The translations under genes were made by a program, and so were the position numbers. This document shows positions 33,128-42,408 of a stretch of DNA of 64,000 nucleotides, in pieces. Position 1 is the first letter of the stretch. The number at the start of each line of letters is the position of its first letter. The stretch spans positions 17,556 through 81,555 of the forward strand of contig DFKT01000055.1 in assembly GCA_002373595.1 (NCBI GenBank), in the 5' to 3' direction. The notes under the pieces were generated by a model. It made no database searches. It was not told the DNA's origin and saw only the letters and a list, made by a program, of their open reading frames with translations. This DNA comes from Lachnospiraceae bacterium UBA3638 (lineage in GTDB: Bacteria > Bacillota > Clostridia > Lachnospirales > Lachnospiraceae).

Positions 33128-34350
33128 TATATCGTTACTTTCTTGTAACTCTTCTTACCGCGTCTTACAAGGAGTCCCTCTCCCTCAAATGCCGAAGGCT
33201 CATATTCAGTCTTGATATCGGAGACTTTCTCGTCGTTAACGCTTACTCCGCCCTGCTCTACGGCACGTCTTGCTTCGCTCCTCGAAGGGCAAAGTCCTGC
33301 AGCAACAAGCACTCCCATGATATCGATCTTTCCGTCTCTGAAGTTTTCATCGGTCAGCTTAACGGCAGGTATTTCAGCTCCGGCTCCGCCGCCTGCAAAA
33401 AGCGCTTTTGCTCCGGCTTCGGCTTTCTTAGCTTCCTCATCTCCGTGTACAAGAGCGGTGAGTTCATAAGCAAGGATTTCCTTAGCTCTGTTGAGCTCGG
33501 CTCCCTCCCATTTTTCCATAGCTTCGATCTCTTCGATAGGAAGGAATGTGAGCATCTTGATGCACTTGATAACATCGTCATCACCCACATTTCTCCAGTA
33601 CTGGTAGAACTCGAAGGGTGAAGTCTTGTTGGGATCAAGCCATACCGCATTACCGGCAGTCTTACCCATCTTCTTGCCCTGAGAATCGGTAAGAAGGGTG
33701 ATGGTCATGGCGTGAGCGTCTTTGCCGAGTTTCCTTCTGATAAGCTCGGTACCGCCAAGCATATTGCTCCACTGATCGTCTCCGCCAAACTCAAGATTGC
33801 AGTCGAATTCCTTAAACATGTGATAGAAGTCGTAGGACTGCATGATCATGTAGTTAAACTCAAGGAAGCTGAGTCCCTTCTCCATACGCTGCTTGTAGCA
33901 CTCAGCTCTGAGCATATTGTTGACAGAAAAGCATGCGCCGACTTCTCTCAACAGTTCAATGTAATTAAGGTTCATAAGCCAGTCCGCGTTATTGACCAGC
34001 ATTGCCTTTCCTTCACCGAAATCGATAAATCTCTCCATCTGCTTTTTAAAGCATTCGGCATTATGATCGATATCTTCTCTGGTAAGCATCTTACGCATAT
34101 CGGAACGTCCCGAAGGATCTCCGATCATAGTGGTTCCGCCTCCGATAAGAGCTATGGGACGGTTCCCGGCCATCTGAAGTCTCTTCATAAGCGTAAGAGC
34201 CATAAAATGACCTGCCGTGAGGCTGTCTGCGGTACAGTCAAATCCGATGTAGAATGTTGCTTTACCCGCGTTGATAAGCTCTCTTACTTTATCTTCATCC
34301 GTGACCTGTGCGATCAGGCCTCTTCTCTGTAATTCTTCAAAAATCTGCAT
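33127..34350 (-). CDS. tyrS: Tyrosyl-tRNA synthetase
   Basis: Charges tRNA-Tyr. The 407-residue class I synthetase has the HIGH-type motif TAGHFMAL, the tyrosine pocket GFDCTADSL, and QSYDFYHMFKEF. The KMSKS-type loop is KMGKTAGNAVWLD, and the C-terminal S4 domain begins about residue 340 (PSRSEARRAVEQGGV). Transcription starts from a strong promoter (34501-34529) through a structured leader of about 145 bases, which suggests regulation of this gene. GAGGAT lies just before the ATG. Confidence 0.96.
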   Translation of the reverse strand: MQIFEELQRRGLIAQVTDEDKVRELINAGKATFYIGFDCTADSLTAGHFMALTLMKRLQMAGNRPIALIGGGTTMIGDPSGRSDMRKMLTREDIDHNAECFKKQMERFIDFGEGKAMLVNNADWLMNLNYIELLREVGACFSVNNMLRAECYKQRMEKGLSFLEFNYMIMQSYDFYHMFKEFDCNLEFGGDDQWSNMLGGTELIRRKLGKDAHAMTITLLTDSQGKKMGKTAGNAVWLDPNKTSPFEFYQYWRNVGDDDVIKCIKMLTFLPIEEIEAMEKWEGAELNRAKEILAYELTALVHGDEEAKKAEAGAKALFAGGGAGAEIPAVKLTDENFRDGKIDIMGVLVAAGLCPSRSEARRAVEQGGVSVNDEKVSDIKTEYEPSAFEGEGLLVRRGKKSYKKVTI

Positions 34351-34380
34351 TTTATCCTCTTTCCGGGCATAATAAACCCT

Positions 34381-34450
34381 TGTATAGATCCGTTAACAGG
34401 CTGAATCCAAGGTACGGTATCGTACCCTGGTCAGCACATGGATCCATACA
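34381..34450 (-). promoter_or_regulatory. Long bulged hairpin in the tyrS leader, class unknown
   Basis: Three stacked helices fold the 70 bases. An outer 11-pair stem pairs 34440-34450 with 34381-34391 (one G-U). A middle 5-pair stem GCTGA/TCAGC pairs 34431-34435 with 34400-34404. An apical 10-pair stem pairs 34421-34430 with 34407-34416 (one G-U) around a 4-base loop. A 7-pair stem ATGGAAT/ATTCCAT closes an earlier 24-base loop (about 34453-34490). No T-box sequence or specifier-stem motifs are seen, which is notable because tyrS genes of Firmicutes often carry T-boxes. Confidence 0.55.
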
Positions 34451-34500
34451 GCCATGGAATGTATTCTGCTGTTTATCTTTGGTGATTCCATAACAAGATA

Positions 34501-34529
34501 ATAATACAAGATTTTGCGATTTATTTCAA
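34501..34529 (-). promoter_or_regulatory. Sigma-A-type promoter of the tyrS-punA-cdd operon
   Basis: Minus-strand TTGAAA (34524-34529), 17-base spacer, TATTAT (34501-34506). Predicted transcription start is near 34494, leaving a leader of about 145 bases before the tyrS ATG. Confidence 0.8.
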
Positions 34530-34567
34530 TACAGGCCCAAAATATTCCGTCTAATGATGTGCCCGGC

Positions 34568-35335
34568 TTACTCCTTGAGCAGGTCTTCCAGATAAGCAAG
34601 GAGTTTTTCCCTGGTGGTTGACTTGAGGACATATCCCTTTGGCTTTAGGGACATGACTCTCTGCACGCTCTCTGCGGATGCCACTCCGGTAAGAAATACT
34701 ATCGGTATACCGGCGAGCGAAGGCTCCTGTCTAAGCATCTGAAGGACCATCGGTCCGTCACATATGGGCATCTCATAATCGAGAAGTATCAGATCTGCAC
34801 GATTTTTGAGAAGGAAAGTGATAGCCTGCATTCCGGCAGTAACGATATCAACTTCGTAATGATCCTTTATCCACTCACGGATTATCTTTGCATAGGAAGG
34901 ATCATCGTCAACTATAAGTATCTTTTTCTTCTTCTTAACCGCTTCCTTACCGCCGAGAACACAGTCTACGTTATACAGAAGTTTCTCATTCTCTATGGGT
35001 CTGCTAATCCAATCATATGAGGCCAGAAGCGGTATCATAACGATCATATCGCCTCTGTTCTTAGCCTCTCCTATGAGGATCATCTTCTTTTTGAGCGTAT
35101 GGATCTTGTCGCAGACAAATTTAAGACTCTCTCTGCTCTGCCTGTCCTCGGGAACATTGGTCGGAAGGTAGAGGATAAAGAGATCGGTCATATCGGCGAC
35201 ATCACGGATCTTGGAGAAATCACTGGTCATGGTGGTTACGCAGTACCCCTCTTCGCCCAGCTTTTTCTCCATACCCTTAACGACAACGCTGTATTGAAGG
35301 ACTATTATAACGATATTTTTATCTAAAGCTCCCAT
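34568..35335 (-). CDS. Response-regulator protein: degenerate receiver plus true receiver, no output domain
   Basis: 255 residues. The N-terminal half (about 1-125) has alternating beta strands and helices like a receiver but no acidic pocket. The C-terminal half (about 137-255) is a full receiver: acidic DDD cluster in LIVDDDPSYAK, phospho-acceptor Asp186 in LLDYEMP, the Thr of FLTGVAS and the Lys of YVLKS. There is no DNA-binding or enzymatic domain. It is a clear paralogue of the protein at 44459-45229 with the same two-part build. It is the last gene of the signalling operon, 8 bases after the symporter. It probably accepts phosphate from the operon's HPt domains (inference). Confidence 0.82.
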   Translation of the reverse strand: MGALDKNIVIIVLQYSVVVKGMEKKLGEEGYCVTTMTSDFSKIRDVADMTDLFILYLPTNVPEDRQSRESLKFVCDKIHTLKKKMILIGEAKNRGDMIVMIPLLASYDWISRPIENEKLLYNVDCVLGGKEAVKKKKKILIVDDDPSYAKIIREWIKDHYEVDIVTAGMQAITFLLKNRADLILLDYEMPICDGPMVLQMLRQEPSLAGIPIVFLTGVASAESVQRVMSLKPKGYVLKSTTREKLLAYLEDLLKE

Positions 35336-35343
35336 TTTATCCC

Positions 35344-36867
35344 CTAGTCGGCTCCTTTAGCCACAGCGACAAGCGCATCACATTCAATATCCGGATCATA
35401 CGAGAGCATAGGCTTGACATCCTTGCCCTTGATCCTGCGGTCAGTATAATTGCGGGTCAGTTTGATGATAAGCGGCAGCTGTACCACTATACCGATCAGG
35501 TTCGGCATCATCATCAGTCCGTTAAATGTATCGGAAATATCCCATGCGATACTGGATTCCATCACGGCGCCGAATATTATGACCGCTACAAAAACAATTC
35601 TGTATATTTTAGCACATTTTACTCCAAAAAGGTATTCAGTTACCTTGACCCCGTAGCAGGACCAGCCCATGACGGTCGTAAAAGCAAAAAGCGTAATGGC
35701 AAGAACCACAAACCATTCGCCCGGTTTGCCAAGGCATGATCCGAAAGCTTTGGCTACAAGAGTGACATCGTTTATGCCTTCCGCGCAGAGACCGGTCTTA
35801 AGGTCGATCGCTCCGGAGCTCAGAACAACAATAGCGGTGACGGTACATATTACCATTGTATCGACAAAAACTTCGGCAATGCCCCAAATTCCCTGCCTGA
35901 CAGGCTCTCTGGAACAGCTGTTGATATGAACCATTACGGACGACCCCAGGCCCGCTTCATTTGAAAAGACTCCTCTCTTACATCCCTGTTTAACGGTATT
36001 CAGTGCTATTTTGACAGCAGATCCTGCCAGACCGCCCTTAAGCGCAGCAGGTCCGAAAGCAAACTTGAATATCGAAGCAAATACCGCAGGAATGGTCGTT
36101 ATATGCATCATGATGACTATCAGGCATCCGAATATGTATGCGACAGACATGAAAGGGATAAGCTTCTCCGATACGGCTGCAAGTCTTTTGAATCCTCTAA
36201 GTATGACAAAAGATGCAGCCAGCATGAGCGCAGCGCCTATCATAACATTTACTTTGGGGAATCCCCATATCAATTCACTCTCATAATCCTTGAGAAATGT
36301 CGACTCAATATTGATCGTGATCTTGTTGATCTGGTTCATATTGCCTATGCCAAAGGATGCAAACATAGTAAATATACAGAATATAATACCCAGAATGCGA
36401 CCGAGTCTCTTGCAGTTTTTAACTGAGCCGAGTCCGTCCTGCAGATAATACATGGGACCGCCTGTCCAGGCTCCCTCTTCATTCCTTCTCCTGTAGTACA
36501 TTCCAAGCACATTCTCGGAATACTTAAGCATCATGCCGAAAAATGCAGCGACCCACATCCAGAATACCGCACCGGGTCCGCCCACACAGATGGCAGTAGA
36601 TACACCGGCAATATTTCCGGTACCTATCGTAGCGCAGAGTGCCACACAGAAAGTACGAAGCTGCGAAAGGGATCCCGCATCGTTAATGATACGTCCCTCA
36701 CCGTACATGACACCGAATGTACTCTTCCACCAATGCCTAAGATGGGATATCTGGAAAAACCCGGTCACGACACTGATGATCAGACCGGTACCCAAAAGGA
36801 GCGAGAGACCGAAGGATCCCCACGCAAAGTTATTTAACACTTCATTTATCCTGATAACTGTTTCCAT
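35344..36867 (-). CDS. Sodium:alanine symporter (AGCS family)
   Basis: Sodium-coupled amino-acid uptake across the cytoplasmic membrane, alanine or glycine most likely. The 507-residue protein has about 11 transmembrane helices and the family blocks CATIGTGNIAGVSTAI, GGPGAVFWMWVAAFFGM, NEAGLGSS and the TVMGWSCYG region. Length is typical. TAAGGAAG precedes the start. It lies inside the histidine-kinase operon, 10 bases after the DegV-containing kinase, which suggests the transported amino acid or the transporter itself is part of the signal (inference). Confidence 0.9.
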   Translation of the reverse strand: METVIRINEVLNNFAWGSFGLSLLLGTGLIISVVTGFFQISHLRHWWKSTFGVMYGEGRIINDAGSLSQLRTFCVALCATIGTGNIAGVSTAICVGGPGAVFWMWVAAFFGMMLKYSENVLGMYYRRRNEEGAWTGGPMYYLQDGLGSVKNCKRLGRILGIIFCIFTMFASFGIGNMNQINKITINIESTFLKDYESELIWGFPKVNVMIGAALMLAASFVILRGFKRLAAVSEKLIPFMSVAYIFGCLIVIMMHITTIPAVFASIFKFAFGPAALKGGLAGSAVKIALNTVKQGCKRGVFSNEAGLGSSVMVHINSCSREPVRQGIWGIAEVFVDTMVICTVTAIVVLSSGAIDLKTGLCAEGINDVTLVAKAFGSCLGKPGEWFVVLAITLFAFTTVMGWSCYGVKVTEYLFGVKCAKIYRIVFVAVIIFGAVMESSIAWDISDTFNGLMMMPNLIGIVVQLPLIIKLTRNYTDRRIKGKDVKPMLSYDPDIECDALVAVAKGAD

Positions 36868-36877
36868 TTACTCTTCC

Positions 36878-39800
36878 TTACAGTTCTCCGTCTATCGCTT
36901 TAATGATGCCTTCATAATCGAAGTCACCGGCTCTTTCACAGACCTTCTTATATTTTGCGCTCTCGGAATCAGGTATCCTGTAATCCTTAAGTTCGGCGAG
37001 TACATCTTCGATCATACCCACATTCATAGCTTCCGCAGCCTCTCGAAGCGCATCATATACACTGCTTATCAGGTATTCATCGGCAAGCGGTCTGTCATCT
37101 TCCTCTTCTTCCGTCTGATACAGTGGTGCGAGTATGCCGCGATACTTCTCATAATCACTCATAAAGTCATCATGATGCTCTCTGATATAATCGGCATCTC
37201 TGTCCTTGCCCGCATTCTCAAGAAGCTGTGCATCACCGGAGAGTTTCATTGCCCCGATAAGCTTAGCCGATGACTTGAGAGCATGAACCTTTATCGCATA
37301 ATTCTCCCAGTCCTCGGAAGCATAGAAACCTTGTATCTCAGAATACTTATCGTCAATGGAATCATAGAAGATCTTTAATACGGTCTTGAAAGTCTCTTCC
37401 GACCCTGAGAAGATAATAGCTTTTTCCGCATCTATACCTTCAAGTCCGGAGTACCACTTATCTCCCGCAGGTGCTATAACATCGGCATTACCGTCAGATG
37501 ATGAAGTTACCGGTGTATCTGACAACACAGATGAAGCTGACACTTCCGATACGCCTTCCGTTCCATCCGTCAGGATATCATCTTCATCCTCATTCCCGGA
37601 CTCTTCGATATTACTATCCTCGATAAAGGATCCGATATTGTAGGACTTGTTCGATTTAACAAAATACAGCACTCCAAATGTACCGGGGCCGCAGTTGGAT
37701 GATACGGCAGCAGATGCCTGCTGGAATACAACATGTTCAAAGTATGCAACTTTTCTGATCTCTTCCCTGATCCAATTAAGCATGTTCGGTGCTATATCGA
37801 CATAGGTCACAAAAGCTATCTCAGGATCGGGGATAACATCAACAGGAAATGCCTTTCTTATGTATTTCCTGTAAGCTCTCTTGGTACTTCCTATCCATAT
37901 TCCGCCTATGCCGGCTTTATCATCTTTGAATCTAAGACAGGGATGGAGATTCAGATACCTGGCGACAGTATGAACTCTCTTTGAGATATATCCCTTAGCC
38001 GCCATGAAATCAGTGGTATTGATGACAAAGCTGCAGCGAAGTCGCTGCTTCAGTCTCTCCACTTCGGAAACTATATCCTGTACGGGGATATTCTGCTGTG
38101 CGAGCTTATAAGCAATGAGAGTCATAAGACCTGTAGCGCTCGATATGGATCCCGAGTTGATGACCGTTACGTTGTCAAACGATTTGGCAGCCTCCGATGC
38201 GATCTTATAGTCGGGACTCATACTTGTGGAGATCGATATATGTATGAGGTAATGTGCTTTTCTGAGCGCACTTGCAAAGAACTCGGTATAACTTTCCTCA
38301 TCCGGTGCAAAAGATACCGCTTTCTTTCCGGAATTGATGTATCTGACAAGCTCATCCGCGTCCATCTGAACGCCATCCTTGAATATGCCTTCATCGGTAC
38401 GGATCATGATCGGCATAATGGGTATATTATTCCTCTTGAGGATCTCATCGGGAATATCGCTTACACTCGAAGTAGTGATGATCACAGGCATCTTTCCGGT
38501 ATATCCGGCGGATACATTGATATCCTCACGTTTGCTCATCATCCTGTTGGCACTGATGATGACCTTCTCCTTATCTATATATCTGACCAGAGTACTCTCC
38601 AAAGCTTCGCCGGATACGGGTTTAACCAGATAACCGTCAAATCCTGCTCTGTTATACATATCTCGGTTATCACTGCCGGCATTTGCAGTCAGAACAATGA
38701 TGGGCGCAGTCCTGTTCAATCCTCCGACCTGATTCCTGATCTTTTCGAGACATTCTATTCCGTCCATCTCAGGCATCAGATGATCGAGGAGTATAGTGTC
38801 ATAATGATTTCTTACGGTCAGTTCGAGAGCATCCTTACCGCTTAACGATTTATCGATCCTGATCTCCGTCTCTGCAAGCAGTTTGGACTCGACTTCAAGG
38901 TTCATCTCATTGTCATCAACGATGAGTATCCTTGCCTCGGGCGCTCTGAAACTGCTCTCGTATTTATCTCTCTTTAATACTTCTTCATTCTTGATATTAA
39001 GATCACCTATCTCAGTGTGATCGGATATACCCTGTTTGATAGATACGGTAAATGTGGATCCTTCTCCGTATACACTGTTGACGGCAATATTTCCGTCCAT
39101 GAGATCAACGATCTGTTTAACGATTGAAAGCCCCAGTCCGGTTCCCTCTATATGTCTGTTCTTCTCTTCATCCACACGCTTGAAGGCATCAAAGAGATAA
39201 GGCAGGGACTCCTTCTTTATTCCCATTCCGGTATCAGTGATGAAGATATTAAGAAGGACATTGTCATCCTCAAAATTCTCACATTCGATATGGAGTTCAA
39301 CAGTACCTTCGGCGGTATATTTGACTGCATTATTTAACAGATTGATGATGACCTGCTTAATGCGGACCTCATCACCGTAGAGTACGGAAGGCACCTTGGG
39401 ATCTACATTGACATCAAAACGAAGTCCTTTGTCATGCGCTTTGATCCAGATCATATTGACGATCTCGGAGAGCATATCCCCTATCCTGTAATCAACGGGA
39501 ACGATATCCATACTTCCGGCTTCCATCTTGGAGAAGTCGAGGATGTCATTGATAAGAGAAAGAAGCATCTTACCGGAGCCCTGTATTCCGCGGGCGTCTT
39601 TGATTATGTCATCACTTGCTTCGGTATCCCTAAGTATCAGCTCGTTGAGTCCGAGTATGGAGTTGATGGGTGTCCTTATCTCATGGCTCATGCTCGAGAA
39701 GAATCTGTTCTGAGCTCGGGTTAGTTCTTCAGCTCTCTCTGCTTCTTTTCTGGCTCTGACATTTTCGGCGGTGAACATGATGTTCTGTATCCAGGCCATC

Positions 39801-40330
39801 ATGAAGCACACAGCTCCGACAACGATCACCGAAACAAATGTGTCTATATATACGGACGCTCTTGAATGCTCAATAATAAGTTCGGGATGCAGATACTGCA
39901 GCACAAAGCATCCTGCAGTGAGTATGGTGAGAGCAAGGAAAGACAAGAACCTGAACTTCCGAAGAACCAGAAGTCCCACAAACATAAATGCAAATATGAT
40001 CCATACGACAACGCCGCCTTCTATACCGCCGCCCGACCAGAAAAGTGCCGGAAGAAGGACAAAAACGAAACCGATAATAACAATTCGTATACCGATCCTC
40101 ATCTTTTTCCTGTACATGGCTGTTATAGAGACGGTGGGAGCAAGGATCAGTGCGGCGATCATAAGAAGTATGTTCTCAATACTTTCATGAAGGATGATAT
40201 CACTGATAAGACATATAGCCAGAGCAAGCTCGGAGATGAGCGAATAGACCAGGAATATCCTGTCAGTAAACTGATTCTCCGGATTCATGATGTATTCATT
40301 TATATCTCTTATCGTCTTAGGCAGTTTCAT
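36878..40330 (-). CDS. Hybrid histidine kinase with inserted DegV domain (TM-HisKA-HATPase-REC-DegV-HPt)
   Basis: 1150 residues. Five or six transmembrane helices span about 25-190. A HisKA domain follows with His216 in SMSHEIRTP, then a HATPase_c domain (about 325-435; TDTGMGI, GTGLGLSIV). The receiver has phospho-acceptor Asp516. A whole DegV domain spans about 614-892 (ITTSSVSDIPDE, HISISTSMSP, AAKGYISKR, GPGTFGVLYF). An acidic linker leads to an HPt domain with His1016 in KVHALKSSA. The last 65 residues form a helical segment also found at the end of the kinase at 45226-49458. It overlaps the upstream kinase gene by four bases. A DegV domain suggests fatty-acid sensing (inference); its Thr-Ser pocket is partly changed (SFAPD for the usual TSQPS). 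Confidence 0.88.
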   Translation of the reverse strand: MKLPKTIRDINEYIMNPENQFTDRIFLVYSLISELALAICLISDIILHESIENILLMIAALILAPTVSITAMYRKKMRIGIRIVIIGFVFVLLPALFWSGGGIEGGVVVWIIFAFMFVGLLVLRKFRFLSFLALTILTAGCFVLQYLHPELIIEHSRASVYIDTFVSVIVVGAVCFMMAWIQNIMFTAENVRARKEAERAEELTRAQNRFFSSMSHEIRTPINSILGLNELILRDTEASDDIIKDARGIQGSGKMLLSLINDILDFSKMEAGSMDIVPVDYRIGDMLSEIVNMIWIKAHDKGLRFDVNVDPKVPSVLYGDEVRIKQVIINLLNNAVKYTAEGTVELHIECENFEDDNVLLNIFITDTGMGIKKESLPYLFDAFKRVDEEKNRHIEGTGLGLSIVKQIVDLMDGNIAVNSVYGEGSTFTVSIKQGISDHTEIGDLNIKNEEVLKRDKYESSFRAPEARILIVDDNEMNLEVESKLLAETEIRIDKSLSGKDALELTVRNHYDTILLDHLMPEMDGIECLEKIRNQVGGLNRTAPIIVLTANAGSDNRDMYNRAGFDGYLVKPVSGEALESTLVRYIDKEKVIISANRMMSKREDINVSAGYTGKMPVIITTSSVSDIPDEILKRNNIPIMPIMIRTDEGIFKDGVQMDADELVRYINSGKKAVSFAPDEESYTEFFASALRKAHYLIHISISTSMSPDYKIASEAAKSFDNVTVINSGSISSATGLMTLIAYKLAQQNIPVQDIVSEVERLKQRLRCSFVINTTDFMAAKGYISKRVHTVARYLNLHPCLRFKDDKAGIGGIWIGSTKRAYRKYIRKAFPVDVIPDPEIAFVTYVDIAPNMLNWIREEIRKVAYFEHVVFQQASAAVSSNCGPGTFGVLYFVKSNKSYNIGSFIEDSNIEESGNEDEDDILTDGTEGVSEVSASSVLSDTPVTSSSDGNADVIAPAGDKWYSGLEGIDAEKAIIFSGSEETFKTVLKIFYDSIDDKYSEIQGFYASEDWENYAIKVHALKSSAKLIGAMKLSGDAQLLENAGKDRDADYIREHHDDFMSDYEKYRGILAPLYQTEEEEDDRPLADEYLISSVYDALREAAEAMNVGMIEDVLAELKDYRIPDSESAKYKKVCERAGDFDYEGIIKAIDGEL

Positions 40331-42381
40331 GATCTGTCACCTCCCTTCTCATAAGCTTTCTGGGGAAGCACCTTTATCATCACCCTCTCAAAATCCGCGA
40401 TATTTATGGGTTTGGCTATAAATCCGTCAAATCCCTCTCTCATGAACATCTCCCTTGCGCCGGATACGGCATTTGCAGTCAGAGCTATGACTCGTGACGG
40501 TTTAGCCAGATCCGATCCACTCTTCTTGATCTGTTTCATGGCTTCCACGCCGTCCATTTCAGGCATCATATGATCCATGAATATGACATCGTAATTGCCG
40601 GCTCGGAATTTCTTTATCGATTCTTTTCCACTCTCTGCGGTATCAATGATCATGCCGTACTCTCTGAACAGCCCGGACGCAACGACGAGATTCATAGGCT
40701 CGTCATCTACGATAAGCGCTTTCACGCCGGTGAAGTCAGGTTTCTCAAAATGATCGGGTGAATCGAGATTCTTAGCAGCGCGTCCTTCGTTAAGCACTTT
40801 GATAACAGGATATGCATAAAGGGGTTTGGGCATGACCACGACCTTGCTGCCGGGATTGGGAACAAATCCGCTCTTAGCCGAAACAGCCACAACTAAATCT
40901 CCCTTGCTGAGTTCATCGAAATATTCGGAATTAGCTTCATATTCTTCCTCACCCATAAATATGACGCTAACATCCATCTTGCTCCTGTAGTTTTCAATCT
41001 CTTTAACCGATTCTGCCGAATACAGAGGAGCCTTTATGCCGACAGCCAGATTGGCTGCCATGACACGGTAGAAATCTCTGATCCTGGGAACTTTATACTT
41101 GTCACTGCGCACATGGAAAAGGATATTTCCGGTGAAGGACTCTGAAAGCGCAAGACAGGGAGCGGCATTCGATACCTTCTGAGGAAGAGTCACTCGTACG
41201 GTAGTCCCGTTGCCTTTTTCACTTTCTATCTTTACGAAGCCACCCATTCTGTGAGCAAATCCGTATACGATGAAGAGTCCGAGGCCTATTCCGCCGGAGC
41301 TTCTGTTTCTCTTTTTATTGGCTTGATACAGCCCCTGCGAGATCATGCTGATACTCTTTCTGTCCATTCCGATACCGGTATCGGTCATCTCGATACACAG
41401 ATTGATACCGTAATCGGTAGGCTCCGAGAAGAGCTTCACATATATACCGCCGCGCTTGGTGAACTTAACCGCATTTTCGAGAAGATGTCTGAAAATCTTA
41501 TGGATCTTCTTGTAATCTCCGTTCATCATCGTAGGCGTACCGGGATCCAGATCTACGATGAGTTCGAGATTTCTCTCATTCTCAAGAAGACGGAAGCCCG
41601 ATACCACATCGTTGATAAGCGATGTGCACATATAGTCATCATTTTCAAGGATTACTTTCTTTCTCTTGCACTCCGTATAATCCTGGATATCCTCTATCTG
41701 ATAAGCCAGTCTGATACCGGCGTTCTTGATGGAAAAAGCCTCATCTCCGGCATTCTTTTTGATAAGCATGTCAGACATTCCGTTTACAACATTAACAGGA
41801 GTCCTGAGTTCGTGAGAGATATTGGATAGAAAGTCCTCCATATCAGCTTCATAATTCTCTATACACTCATCCTTGTTCTCTATCTCTTCGGCATTGCTGA
41901 GTCTGTCGGATATTGATTTCATAGCAACGAAATACATGAATATCACGATAGTGATATGAAGAATGACTCTGGAAGTATCAAGCGCATTGAGATACGCGCC
42001 CGTTTCTTTATGCATCAGATTGAATTGTATGGCCATTACAATGATATATTCGATAATGACAAGGTTCATCATATAAGGGCTGTCAAAAAGTGAAAAAACA
42101 ATAATAACAAGAGAAACAATAAGAGCAACATCAAAGAAACTGGTGGAATGAACGCCGTGGAAAAAGATTGCAAACATTGCATACAAAAGATACAGACCTT
42201 TTCTTATCTCATAATCCGGCTTCTGAAGCAGGTTCATACCCCAGAGCGATATCGCGCCTGTCACGATAATGGGCGGCACCCAGAATTCCCAGTCCATCAT
42301 TAAACTCTCAACGGTGAGTCCCATACAGGCCAGACTAACGAGAAGTATGATGAATTTCTCTGTTTTGCTCTTAATATTCAT
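40327..42381 (-). CDS. Hybrid histidine kinase with degenerate middle receiver
   Basis: 684 residues. Five or six transmembrane helices (about 10-155) come without a large extracytoplasmic loop. A HisKA domain follows with His190 in NISHELRTP, then HATPase_c (TDTGIGMD, GGIGLGLFIV). A middle receiver-like region (about 405-525) lacks the phospho-acceptor, with VIFMGEEE where an aspartate should be. The C-terminal receiver is intact, with Asp603 in FMDHMMPEMDG. There is no HPt domain, so phosphate would have to pass to an HPt of another kinase in the operon (inference). ATGA overlap with the next gene implies coupled expression. Confidence 0.88.
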   Translation of the reverse strand: MNIKSKTEKFIILLVSLACMGLTVESLMMDWEFWVPPIIVTGAISLWGMNLLQKPDYEIRKGLYLLYAMFAIFFHGVHSTSFFDVALIVSLVIIVFSLFDSPYMMNLVIIEYIIVMAIQFNLMHKETGAYLNALDTSRVILHITIVIFMYFVAMKSISDRLSNAEEIENKDECIENYEADMEDFLSNISHELRTPVNVVNGMSDMLIKKNAGDEAFSIKNAGIRLAYQIEDIQDYTECKRKKVILENDDYMCTSLINDVVSGFRLLENERNLELIVDLDPGTPTMMNGDYKKIHKIFRHLLENAVKFTKRGGIYVKLFSEPTDYGINLCIEMTDTGIGMDRKSISMISQGLYQANKKRNRSSGGIGLGLFIVYGFAHRMGGFVKIESEKGNGTTVRVTLPQKVSNAAPCLALSESFTGNILFHVRSDKYKVPRIRDFYRVMAANLAVGIKAPLYSAESVKEIENYRSKMDVSVIFMGEEEYEANSEYFDELSKGDLVVAVSAKSGFVPNPGSKVVVMPKPLYAYPVIKVLNEGRAAKNLDSPDHFEKPDFTGVKALIVDDEPMNLVVASGLFREYGMIIDTAESGKESIKKFRAGNYDVIFMDHMMPEMDGVEAMKQIKKSGSDLAKPSRVIALTANAVSGAREMFMREGFDGFIAKPINIADFERVMIKVLPQKAYEKGGDRS

Positions 42382-42408
42382 ACCGGTCCCTCTTTGAGAT
42401 ACATCAGT

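Noticed and set aside
34351-34500. T-box riboswitch before tyrS
   Set aside because: No AGGGTGG-type T-box core, specifier loop or terminator/antiterminator pair was found; only an unrelated stacked hairpin.
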